NCBI GenBank assembly: GCA_023484365.1
Contig: JAMDBA010000044.1
Coordinates: 1 to 18,338 of the forward strand
Direction: 5' to 3'
Origin: Patescibacteria group bacterium
GTDB taxonomy: Bacteria > Patescibacteria > Paceibacteria > UBA6257 > 2-01-FULL-56-20
Length of the DNA stretch: 18,338 nt
Shown: positions 1 to 9,100 of the stretch, piece after piece
Layout of the letters: each line of letters begins with the position of its first letter
How positions within the stretch are numbered: position 1 is the stretch's first letter
Notes under the pieces: generated by a model
Database searches by the model: none
What the model was told of the DNA's origin: nothing
Seen by the model: only the letters and a program-made list of their open reading frames with translations
Program-made: the position numbers and the translations under genes

Positions 1-146
1 ATATAGACGTGCGCAATCTTTGGAAGTATAGAGGAGAAAGGGTACATTCTTACAAGTGTGATTTTTGCGGCTGGTGGCATATTGGTCATATGCCGAAGCG
101 TCAGCGTCAGGCAATGAACGCAAGAAGAGGATTGAATAATTACTAG
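1..146 (+). CDS. C-terminal end of a small zinc-finger-like protein (partial)
   Basis: The gene enters from the left edge; reading starts with the codon at position 3 and gives 47 residues before TAG at 144-146. The visible part has YKCDFCGWWHIGH (Cys-x2-Cys-x3-His-x2-His), which looks like a zinc-binding knuckle, followed by a basic, Arg/Gln/Asn-rich tail (MPKRQRQAMNARRG) that could touch nucleic acid. Short proteins with this CxxCxxWHIGH pattern occur in CPR bacteria and phages, but I know no established function for them. The start, full length and operon context lie outside the window. A terminator follows 6 bases after the stop, so this gene ends its transcription unit. I am fairly sure it is coding and have no functional call. 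Confidence 0.6.
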   Translation, partial: IDVRNLWKYRGERVHSYKCDFCGWWHIGHMPKRQRQAMNARRGLNNY

Positions 147-152
147 CTTCAC

Positions 153-180
153 AAGCTCCCGATTTTTCGGGAGCTTTTTT
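153..180 (+). terminator. Rho-independent terminator after the partial zinc-finger gene
   Basis: A perfect 10-bp stem (AAGCTCCCGA, 153-162, against TCGGGAGCTT, 167-176) closes a TTTT loop and runs into a T tract to 180. It lies just after the stop at 146, so it ends the upstream unit and separates it from the envelope operon. Confidence 0.9.
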
Positions 181-182
181 GT

Positions 183-211
183 TTGATTTTAAATCGCTGT
201 TTTCATATTCT
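183..211 (+). promoter_or_regulatory. Candidate promoter of the envelope operon (leaderless)
   Basis: TTGATT (183-188), a 17-base spacer and TATTCT (206-211) form a moderate sigma70-type promoter. The expected start of transcription, about 7 bases on, falls at or next to the ATG at 219. If used, it would make a leaderless mRNA. This fits the absence of a Shine-Dalgarno sequence and supports the ATG over the in-frame TTG at 183. Confidence 0.4.
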
Positions 212-218
212 AAGTAAT

Positions 219-980
219 ATGGCTAGCAGAAGGTCAAAACAATTTTTTTACGGTATTTTCTATCTGGCTATTTTAGCCATAATTATTTATGGAATTTATT
301 TGATTTTCAAGCCGGCGCCGAGTTGTTTTGATAATATTCAAAACGAAGGCGAAACAGGGGTTGATTGCGGCGGCCCCTGCGCCCCCTGCACATTCAATCT
401 CACGCCGCTTCAGGTTGTTGGTCAGGTTAAAATTTTGCCTGTTGACGGTAATCATGTTTCACTTTTAGCTCAGATTCAAAACTCCAATCAAGGCTTCGGG
501 GTTGCGTCGTTTGATTATCAATTTTCTATTTATGATCAAGATGATAATTTTATAGCTTCTTCAAGCGGCAATAGCTATATCTATCCTGGGCAATTAAAGT
601 ATGTATCCATTCCTCTTGTCGCTGTTTCTAATATTGGCAGTATTGGTCGCGCCTCTTTGACTATCGGTAAATACAACTGGCAAACAGCAGATAATTTCAG
701 GATTTTATCATCTCAAATTCAAGGCCAGCAGGTCGCTACGACGACTGACGGCGTTAAGGTTTTCGGATATTTATATAACGGCAGCAGTTTTACTATTCCA
801 AGCGCGGAGCTGGTGGCGATTTTTTACAGCCAGTCCGGTTTGGTCGCGGGGGTTTCAAAAACCGAGATAAGCAATATCGCGTCGCTACAAAGTTTTCCTT
901 TCACTATTAACCATCCGCCGATTAATTATTTAAATAATCAGGCCACTCAAGTATTGATTTATATCCCTCCTTCACAGTGA
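219..980 (+). CDS. Membrane-anchored protein with a CxDxIQNxxETGVDCGG motif, function unknown
   Basis: The protein has 253 residues from ATG 219. Residues 1-8 are basic (ASRRSK), 9-30 form one hydrophobic helix, and the rest should be outside the cell. Just after the membrane comes a conserved-looking Cys motif, CFDNIQNEGETGVDCGG, with Cys at 36, 50, 54 and 57. The spacing suggests disulfides or a bound ion. Residues about 61-253 alternate hydrophobic and polar residues like a beta-sandwich domain (motifs such as FDYQFSIYD and VFGYLYN), perhaps an immunoglobulin-like or FxLyD-type fold; that is a guess. The motif is familiar from uncharacterised surface proteins of Parcubacteria and archaea. 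The stop overlaps the GTG start of the RodA-like gene by 4 bases (GTGA), so translation of the two is probably coupled and a role in the envelope is likely. TTG 183 is an alternative start but adds a non-hydrophobic stretch and overlaps the promoter. Confidence 0.75.
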   Translation: MASRRSKQFFYGIFYLAILAIIIYGIYLIFKPAPSCFDNIQNEGETGVDCGGPCAPCTFNLTPLQVVGQVKILPVDGNHVSLLAQIQNSNQGFGVASFDYQFSIYDQDDNFIASSSGNSYIYPGQLKYVSIPLVAVSNIGSIGRASLTIGKYNWQTADNFRILSSQIQGQQVATTTDGVKVFGYLYNGSSFTIPSAELVAIFYSQSGLVAGVSKTEISNIASLQSFPFTINHPPINYLNNQATQVLIYIPPSQ

Positions 981-2023
981 AAAAGATAATAGCGTCTGTT
1001 TTTATTATTAGCTTACTAAGTCTTTTGGCGCTCAGCAGCGTTTCTTCTCGTTTCTTTTATTACCAATTATTCTGGATAATTTTAGGATTTATTTTGATAA
1101 CGTTTTTCTTGTTTTTTGACTGGCATTTAATTTTAAATTATGGCTGGCTTATCTGGGGATTTTACGGGTTGGTTAATTTGCTTTTGCTGGCTACTCTGTT
1201 GTTCGCGCCGTTGACGAGGCATATACGCGGCTGGCTTTCTGTTGGCTTTGTGACTTTTCAACCGGCAGAATTAGCTAAAGTTGCTTTGATTTTGGTCTAC
1301 GCTCAATATTTTAGCCGCAGGCACTTTAAAATAAATCATTTAAGGACTATCGCTCAGTCGTTTTTTATTTTTATTTTACCGGCAGTCCTTATTTTTTTGG
1401 AGCCTGATTTTGGCGCCGCATTCGTCCTCTTGGGAATTTGGTTCGGTTTTTTGTTGATAAGCGGGCTTTCTCTGAAAAGAATCGTCGCCTTTATTTTGAT
1501 TTTTGTTGTTATGGCTGCCGTGCTTTGGGGCTGGTTTTTGAAGGATTACCAAAAAGAAAGAATTGTAAGTTTTTTGCATCCGGGACAAAATTCACTTACA
1601 TATAATTACAATATAAATCAGTCAAAGATAGCTATAGGATCCGCTGGATTACTGGGCAAGGGATATAATCAGGGAACGCAAATGAAGCTTGGATTTTTAC
1701 CGGAAGCGGAAGGGGATTTTGTGTTTGCCGCTTTTACTGAGCAGTGGGGGCTGGCGGGCGGCTTATTTTTGATTTTTATATTTATGTATTTAATTTTTCA
1801 GATTTTAAAAGTTGGCGCGGAAGCAGACCAAAATTTTGAAAAGTTTGTTTGTCTGGGAACAATAATCATTTTATCTTTGCAGTTTTTTTTAAATATCGGT
1901 TCAGAGCTGGGAATTTTACCGGTCGTCGGCATTACTTTTCCTTTTTTGAGTTACGGCGGGTCTAGTCTATTGACGTTGTTTTTTTTAATATCTATAATAA
2001 ATGCCATTGCTAAAAAATCATAA
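977..2023 (+). CDS. rodA: RodA/FtsW-family (SEDS) peptidoglycan glycosyltransferase
   Basis: SEDS proteins polymerise lipid II into glycan strands in the membrane, paired with a class B penicillin-binding protein. This 348-residue protein is almost wholly hydrophobic, with about ten membrane segments. Family signatures in order are RGWLSVGFVTFQPAELAK (84-101, holding the conserved Trp86), LEPDFGAAFVLLG (141-153), YNINQSKIAIGSAGLLGKG (211-229), LPEAEGDFVFAAFTEQWG (241-258; Asp247 matches the Asp that is essential in characterised RodA) and GITFPFLSYGGSS (318-330). The length is close to E. coli RodA (370). RodA and FtsW are hard to tell apart without a tree. RodA is preferred because the gene lies next to mltG, but no partner PBP is present here. 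The GTG start overlaps the upstream stop, and the 3' end overlaps mltG by 23 bases, so the three genes form a translationally coupled operon. Confidence 0.9.
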   Translation: MKKIIASVFIISLLSLLALSSVSSRFFYYQLFWIILGFILITFFLFFDWHLILNYGWLIWGFYGLVNLLLLATLLFAPLTRHIRGWLSVGFVTFQPAELAKVALILVYAQYFSRRHFKINHLRTIAQSFFIFILPAVLIFLEPDFGAAFVLLGIWFGFLLISGLSLKRIVAFILIFVVMAAVLWGWFLKDYQKERIVSFLHPGQNSLTYNYNINQSKIAIGSAGLLGKGYNQGTQMKLGFLPEAEGDFVFAAFTEQWGLAGGLFLIFIFMYLIFQILKVGAEADQNFEKFVCLGTIIILSLQFFLNIGSELGILPVVGITFPFLSYGGSSLLTLFFLISIINAIAKKS

Positions 2024-3023
2024 AAAAATATTTATAATATTGTCTGTCATTATTATTGTTTGCGCATTATTTTTTTGTTTTTTATTTTTTTTGCGTCCGA
2101 CAAACTATCGCAATTCTTCAAAAATTAATTTTCAGATTGATAACGGCGCAAGGTTTAATTCAATTGTCGCTGATCTAAAGAGCGGTGGATTGATACGGTC
2201 TGCGTTGGTTTTTAAAATTTTATCGGTTTTAGAGGGTAGAGCGGCTAGTTTTAAGCCGGGATATTATGAATTGAGCCAAAATATGAGCAGCTGGGATATT
2301 TTAGATATTTTAACAAAAGGGAATCAGGAAGAAGTTTCGGTGGTTATTCCTGAGGGGAGTGATTTGGCGGAAATAGACGCTATTTTAAGCGGCGCTCAAG
2401 TATTACGCAAGGGAGCGCTGATAAATTACCAAAATTCAATCACAAACAGCACGAGCGAACCTGCCTGCGCAGGCGGGCAATCGTTAGAGGGATGCCTCTT
2501 TCCGGATACTTATAATTTTTTTATCGGATCAAACGTCCAAACTGTAATTAAAAAAATTATTGATAATTTTAATCAGAAAGCCTTGCCCGTTCTAAAACAA
2601 AACGATAATAATATTAAAGAAAATTTGATAATTGCTTCTTTGGTTGAAAAGGAAGCCGCCGACAGCTCTAGCCGCGCTATTATTGCCGGTATCATTAAGA
2701 AGCGCATTGCCAATCATATGCCGCTTCAGATTGACGCCACTATTTGTTATATCAAAGAGCAGATTTTGAAAGTACCTTATCAAGATTGCAGCCCGATTAC
2801 TTCATCGGATTTAAAAATAAATTCACCTTACAATACTTATTTAAATTTAGGGTTGCCGCCGGGCCCGATTTCCAATCCCGGCCTTTCTTCAATTGAAGCG
2901 GCCATCCATTCTCAAGCTTCTCCTTATTGGTATTATTTAAGTGATCCCAAAACGGGGAAGATAATATTTGCGGAAAATTACACCGAACAGCAGCAAAACG
3001 AGGCAGAGTACTTAGGCCGGTGA
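2001..3023 (+). CDS. mltG: Endolytic murein transglycosylase MltG (YceG-like)
   Basis: MltG cleaves growing glycan strands near the membrane and so sets their length, working opposite the synthases such as the neighbouring RodA-like protein. The protein has 340 residues: a membrane anchor (about 9-31), a LysM-like substrate-positioning region (about 40-118, with FKPGYYELS at 84-92 and VVIPEGSDLAEI at 114-125) and the YceG catalytic domain. Catalytic-domain landmarks are LEGCLFPDTYNF (162-173), IIASLVEKEAA (210-220, carrying the catalytic Glu), the PLQIDATICY block (241-250) and LPPGPISNPG (285-294). All expected blocks are present, so it should be active. It lacks a Shine-Dalgarno sequence and starts inside the end of the upstream gene. 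Residues 154-160 (PACAGGQ) are encoded by an imperfect palindrome that looks inserted into the loop before LEGxLFPDTY. E. coli MltG has the same length (340). Confidence 0.95.
   Translation: MPLLKNHKKIFIILSVIIIVCALFFCFLFFLRPTNYRNSSKINFQIDNGARFNSIVADLKSGGLIRSALVFKILSVLEGRAASFKPGYYELSQNMSSWDILDILTKGNQEEVSVVIPEGSDLAEIDAILSGAQVLRKGALINYQNSITNSTSEPACAGGQSLEGCLFPDTYNFFIGSNVQTVIKKIIDNFNQKALPVLKQNDNNIKENLIIASLVEKEAADSSSRAIIAGIIKKRIANHMPLQIDATICYIKEQILKVPYQDCSPITSSDLKINSPYNTYLNLGLPPGPISNPGLSSIEAAIHSQASPYWYYLSDPKTGKIIFAENYTEQQQNEAEYLGR
2460..2477 (+). repeat. Imperfect palindrome CCTGCCTGCGCAGGCGGG inside mltG
   Basis: These 18 bases are self-complementary except for one T/G wobble. They are much richer in G+C than the surrounding gene and encode the in-frame stretch PACAGG in a surface loop. 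Palindromes of this CCTGCCTG/CAGGCAGG kind are, to my knowledge, scattered in Parcubacteria genomes like REP elements. Only this copy was noticed in the window. Confidence 0.55.
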
Positions 3024-3038
3024 TTTTAACTTATCCAC

Positions 3039-3066
3039 TTGACTTTTTTAGATGGGCGATTATAAT
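3039..3066 (+). promoter_or_regulatory. Strong sigma70-type promoter of the rpoBC operon
   Basis: TTGACT (3039-3044), a 16-base spacer and a perfect TATAAT (3061-3066). Transcription should begin near 3073, leaving an untranslated leader of about 70 bases before ATG 3144. It sits in the 120-base gap after mltG, where I see no terminator, so some read-through from the envelope operon is possible. The first 12 bases (TTGACTTTTTTA) are identical to those of the promoter at 14273. Confidence 0.8.
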
Positions 3067-3089
3067 AAAATTTACATAGCTTATTCTAA

Positions 3090-3104
3090 CCAAATTTCAT
3101 TTGG
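3090..3104 (+). promoter_or_regulatory. Small hairpin in the rpoBC leader
   Basis: CCAAAT (3090-3095) pairs perfectly with ATTTGG (3099-3104) over a TTC loop, about 40 bases before the start codon and about 17 bases after the predicted transcript start. There is no T tract, so it is not a terminator. It may stabilise the mRNA or serve as a binding site; no function is shown. Confidence 0.35.
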
Positions 3105-3143
3105 CAAGTTGTTTTGTTCCAATAATTAATTGATCATTATTTA

Positions 3144-6100
3144 ATGGCAAAAAATAAAACTATCATCCCTAATAAAAATTTTTCTCCTCATGCCCAGCCG
3201 CTTATTGAGCAACCCAATCTAAACGAACTTCAAATAAGGTCTTACGATTGGTTCGCCAAAAAAGGCATAAGAGATTTATTTAAAGAAATATCTCCAATTC
3301 ACGACCACACTGGTAAGGAATTAGAGCTTTATTTTGACGATTATTATTTTGACGAACCAAAATTTGACGAAAAAACTTCCCGCTATAAAGACGCTACTTA
3401 TGAAGCGGCTTTTAAAGTTAAACTAAGACTGATTAATAAAAAAACTAAAAAAACGGAAGTTCAGGAAGTGTATTTAGGCGATTTCCCGATAATGACCGAT
3501 CGCGGAACTTTTATAATTAATGGAGTAGAGAGAGTGGTTGTTTCGCAATTAGTACGTTCTGCCGGAGTTTATTTTACAGCGACCTTTAAGGAGGGAAGGA
3601 AGTTTTTTGGCGCTAAAGTAATTCCTAATCGTGGCGCTTGGCTGGAATTTGAAACTGATATGGACGGCCAAATCGGAGTTAAAATAGATCGCCATCGTAA
3701 AATTCCCGCAACCAGCCTGCTGAGAATTTTTGGATTAGAAGACAACGATCAAATTTTAAAAACTTTTAAAGATGTTGATGTTGGTCAAGTTAAATATCTG
3801 GAACGGACATTAAGGAAGGATCCAGCCAAGAATGCTGGAGACGCTTATTTAGAGATATACAAAAGGATAAGGCCGGGAGATTTGGCGACCGTTGAAAACG
3901 CGAAAAGCTTAATAGACGCCATGTTCCACCGCTTTGACCGCTACGATCTCTCTCCGGTGGGCCGGTTCAAAACCAATCAGCGTTTGTCGCTTAATGGTGA
4001 GGACAGGATGCTTAACATTGATGACTTAAAGGCAATTATTAAAGAAATAATCAGATTAAATAACGATCCGCAGGCCGAACCTGATGATATTGATCATTTG
4101 GGCAACAGAAGGCTGCGCCCGGTTGGAGAACTTTTAGAAAACAGGCTGCGGCTTGGTATTAACCGATTAAAGAGAGTTGTCCAGGACAGGATGTCTATTT
4201 CTACCGATAAAGAAAATTTATTACCTGCTCAATTAATAAACTTCAGGCCGATAATGGCGGTTGTCAACGAATTTTTCGCCTCTTCTCAATTGTCGCAATT
4301 TATGGATCAGGTCAATCCTTTGGCTGAAGTTGAGCACCGTCGCAGGGTGTCTGCTTTGGGACCCGGCGGCTTAACAAGGGAAAGAGCGAGTTTTGAAGTG
4401 CGCGATGTCCACCGATCGCATTACGGCAGAATTTGTCCGATTGAGACGCCCGAAGGATCAAATATCGGTCTTATTAATTACCTTGCCAGTTTTGCCAGGG
4501 TTAACGATTACGGTTTTATAGAGACGCCTTACGTTAAAGTAAATAAAAGTAAAGTTACCAGCGAGGTAGTTTGGCTTAATGCTTTAGAAGAAGAGAAATA
4601 TACTATTGTCCACGCCGGCACAAAACGGGATAAAAATAATAAAATTATAGGTTCTAACTTAGAGGCAAGAGTAAAAGGAGAGCCGGGCGTTTGTAATCCC
4701 GAAGACGTTGATTTTATTGAAGTAGCGCCGAACCAGTTTATTAGTATGGCGACTTCCATTATTCCTTTCCTCCAGCACGACGACGCCAACCGCGCCTTAA
4801 TGGGATCAAACATGCAAAGACAGGGGGTGGTTTCGGTTAAACCTAGCGCGCCTTACGTAGGAACCGGTTTTGAAGAAAAAATCGCCCGTGATTCAGGTTA
4901 TTTAATTACATCTAAAGAAAGCGGTACGGTTACAGAAGTTGACGGTGATCACGTTAAAGTTAAATCGGCCAAAGGAACACAAAATTATAGTCTTGAAAAA
5001 TTTAGACGGTCCAATCAATTTACGAGTATTTCGCACTACCCCAGAGTTTCCGTAGGCCAAACGGTAAAAGCCGGCGATATTTTAGCCGACGGCCCGGCGA
5101 TGGATAATGGCGTGCTGGCTTTAGGCCAGAACCTTTTGGTCGCTTTTATATCTTGGGAAGGAGCCGATTTTGAAGATGCGGTTATATTATCCGAAAGGGT
5201 TGTCAGAGACGATCTTTTCACCACCGTTCACATTGAAGATTTTTATATTGATGTTCGGGATACTAAACTTGGTCCAGAAATTACCACTCACGATATTTCT
5301 AATGTTTCCGAAGAAAAATTAAGCAATTTAGACGAAGAAGGAATTATCAGGATTGGAGCCGAAGTTAAAGGCGGCGATATTTTGGTCGGTAAAATTTCTC
5401 CTAAGGGCGAAGGCGAGCTGACGGCTGAAGAAAGGCTGTTGAGAGCTATTTTTGGCGAAAAAGCCCGAGATGTTAAAGATACCTCGCTTACTTTACCTCA
5501 TGGAAAAATGGGTCGGGTGGTTGGGATTAAAATTTTCTCCCGCGAAAAAGGCGATAAATTAGAGCCCGGTATTATTAAAAGAATTCAGGTGGAAGTCGCT
5601 CAGCTTAGGAAAATTCAAGCCGGAGACAAACTTGCCGGCCGCCATGGCAATAAAGGCGTCATTTCGCAGGTCCGTCCGGTTGAGGATATGCCTTATTTAG
5701 AAGACGGCACTCCTGTTGATATTATTCTTAATCCGCTAGGCGTTGCTTCTCGTATGAATTTAGGCCAGATTTTAGAGACTCACCTTGGCTTAGCGGCGCA
5801 CAAATTAGGCTACCGCGCTATCACTCCAGGACTAGAGAGCGCCAAAGAAGAGGATATTAGAAAAGAACTTGAAAAAGCCGGCTTACCTCCGGACGGCAAA
5901 GTAACCGTATTTAACGGGCGGGACGGCAAAGCGTTTGATCAAAAAGTAATGGTGGGGATGATCTACATGATGAAGCTGAATCATTTAGTTGAAGATAAAA
6001 TGCATATGAGGTCAATTGGTCCTTATTCGCTGATAACCCAGCAACCATTAGGCGGAAAGGCGCATTCTGGCGGTCAACGTTTTGGCGAAATGGAGGTCTG

Positions 6101-9100
6101 GGCTCTTGAAGGTTACGGAGCCAAGCATACCCTTCAGGAAATGTTAACTGTTAAATCTGACGATATTGCCGGAAGAGCGGCCATTTACGAATCTATTATC
6201 AGAGGAGATGTCGTTAAATTTTCAAACCTCCCGGCTTCTTTTAATGTTTTGGTTAACGAGCTTAAAGCGCTCGGTTTTAATGTTGAGCCTATCTATAAAA
6301 ACGAAGGAGCGGATCGTCCTGAAGATTTAGACTTTTTAAAAATTAACTTAGCTTCACCGGAGCAGATTTTAAAATGGTCTCACGGCGAAGTTTTAAAGCC
6401 GGAGACGATAAACTACCGCACGCAGCGTCCTGAAAAAGACGGCTTGTTTTCGGAAAGGATATTTGGTCCTTCTAAAGATTATGAATGTTATTGCGGTAAA
6501 TATAAAAGGATTCGCTACAAAGGAGTTGTTTGTGATAAATGTGGAGTTGAAGTTACGCGTTCAATCGTGCGTCGGGAAAGGATGGGCCATATTGAACTTG
6601 CCGCGCCTGTTGCTCATATATGGTTCTTAAAAGCCGTTCCTTCAAGGCTGGCTTTGGTTTTAAATGTTTCTTCGGTTAAATTAGAAAGAGTTTTATATTA
6701 TATATCTTATATAGTGACTAAGGTTGACGAGGAAACCAGGATAAAATCATTTAATGAAGTTGATAAAGAGCTAAAGGCGAAGATAAAAAGTTTGGGTAAA
6801 AACAAAGGCAGTCAATCAGAATTTTTGGAGTCGGCAAAACGCACTAAAGATTTCCTGAAAAAGCTTAAGCCCGGAATGATTCTGGATCAAAGCGAGTATT
6901 TGTCGTGGTCGCGAAAATTTGGCAGCGTTTTTGAGGCCGAAATGGGCGCCGGCGCAATCAGGAAAATATTGGAAAATATGGACTTGCGCCAGGAAGCTCA
7001 AAAAATAGAAAAAGAAATCAGTTTAATTAAAGATCCCCTTAAAGAACGCAAGCTTTTATACAGGCTTAAAATATTCAAGTCAATGATCAAAAACAGCATC
7101 AGACCAGAATGGATGGTTATGAATGTTTTGCCGGTTTTGCCTCCGGATTTAAGGCCGATGGTTGCTTTGGACGGCGGACGCTACGCTACTTCCGATTTGA
7201 ACGATTTATACCGCCGCGTCATTAATCGTAATAACCGTTTAAAAAAATTAATTGAAATAAAAGCGCCTGACATTATTATCAAAAACGAAAAAAGGATGCT
7301 TCAGGAAGCAGTTGACGCTTTAATTGATAATTCTGCCCGCTATGGCACTCAGCAGCTTTCAAGTCAGCGTCGTCCTTTGCGGTCTTTGGCTGATATTTTA
7401 AAAGGCAAACAGGGGCGTTTCCGTCAAAATTTACTCGGCAAACGCGTTGATTATTCCGGTCGCTCTGTTATTGTTGTCGGGCCGCATCTTAAGATAGACG
7501 AATGCGGTTTGCCAAAAAGGATGGCTCTGGAAATGTTCAGGCCGTTTGTTATCGGCGAGATGATGAAGCGGGGAATTGCCCATAATATCAGGAACGCAAA
7601 CCGGTTTATAGAAGAAGGCAGCGACGAAGTTTGGGCGATCCTTGAAGAGGTTATAAAAGACAGGAGAGTTCTTTTGAACCGCGCTCCTACGCTTCACAGA
7701 TTAAGCATTCAAGCTTTCAAACCAATATTAATTGAAGGGATGGCCATTCAGCTTCCACCTTTGGTTTGCAGCGGATTCAACGCTGACTTTGACGGAGATC
7801 AGATGGCTGTTCATCTTCCTCTCTCTGTTGAAGCTCAAAAGGAGTCTCAGAATATTATGTCTGCTAAAATAAATATTCTTAAGCCTGCAAGCGGCGACAT
7901 CATAACCAATCCTACGCAGGATATCGTTTTGGGTATTTATTATTTAACTAATATTAACCAGACTTCAACATCGCTTTTGAAAGGTAAACTTTTTGGCAAT
8001 ATTGATGAAGCGCTAATGGCTTATGAAGAAGGATTAATTTTAGTCAACACCCCGATAAAGGCAAAAATTAACGGCGCGGTAGTTGATACTTCGCTTGGCA
8101 GACTTTTATTTAATGAAGTTTTTGAAGGAAAGATTGATTTTGTGAATGATAAAATAAATAAAAAGAAACTTTCCGCTTTGGTGGAAAAATCTTTTGAAAT
8201 CGGAGGAATTGATTTTACTTATGAAATTTTAAATAAAATACAGCTTCTTGGATTCAAGTACGCGACTGTTTCCGGAATTACCTGGTCAATCGGCGACTTG
8301 ATGGTTCCGGAAGCCAAAAAGCAAATAGTGGCAAAAGCCGAAAGGGAAGTTGAAATAATTACCAAACAATTTCAGGAAGGGCTTTTAACTTCGGCAGAAA
8401 GAAAAGCCAGAGTTATTTCTATTTGGGAAAAAGTTAAAGATGAAGTCAGTAAAGCATTAATGACTATCTTTATGCCAAATAATCCTATTTATCAGATTAT
8501 TGATTCCAGCGCCAGAGGTTCGTGGGCGCAGCCTATTCAGATGAGCGGAATGAAAGGATTGGTGGTTAATCCTAAAGGGGAAACTATTGAGTTGCCTATA
8601 AAATCTTCTTATAAAGAAGGACTTTCTGTTCTGGAATACTTTATTTCAACTCACGGTGCGCGCAAAGGATCAACTGACACCGCCTTAAAAACGGCTCAAG
8701 CCGGTTATATGACTCGGCGTTTAGTTGACGTCAGCCAAGATTTAATGATTAAAGAAGAAGATTGCGGCACCAAAAAAGGCGTTGAGGTTTTCAGGGCCGA
8801 TACTTCCGAATTCGGTTATCCATTTTCTTCAAGGATTTTTTCGCGAACGGCGCTTGAAGATATTAAATTAGGCAATAAAATAATTGTTCGCGCTGGAGAA
8901 ACCATAAACAAAGAAGCGGCGGAGCTGATTGAGAAATCAAAAATAGAAAGCGTTAAGGTGCGTTCGCCTATAACTTGTAAAACATTGTACGGCTTATGTG
9001 GTAAATGTTACGGCTATGATTTAGGCAAGAATAAACCCGTTGAAGTCGGGGAGGCGGTTGGTGTTATCGCCGCGCAATCTATCGGCGAACCGGGAACTCA

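Noticed and set aside
183..218. TTG 183 as the start of the Cys-motif membrane protein
   Set aside because: It would begin inside the -35 element and only 6 bases after the terminator T tract starts; ATG 219 gives a normal basic-then-hydrophobic anchor.
4529..4813. Minus-strand frames within rpoBC (also 5036-5224, 6816-7001, 7431-7697, 9098-9280)
   Set aside because: All lie opposite conserved polymerase domains, have no start signals and resemble nothing.
6240..6360. Assembly error merging rpoB and rpoC
   Set aside because: Both ends are complete and in the normal order, and the linker is ordinary coding sequence; no sign of an indel, though reads were not available.
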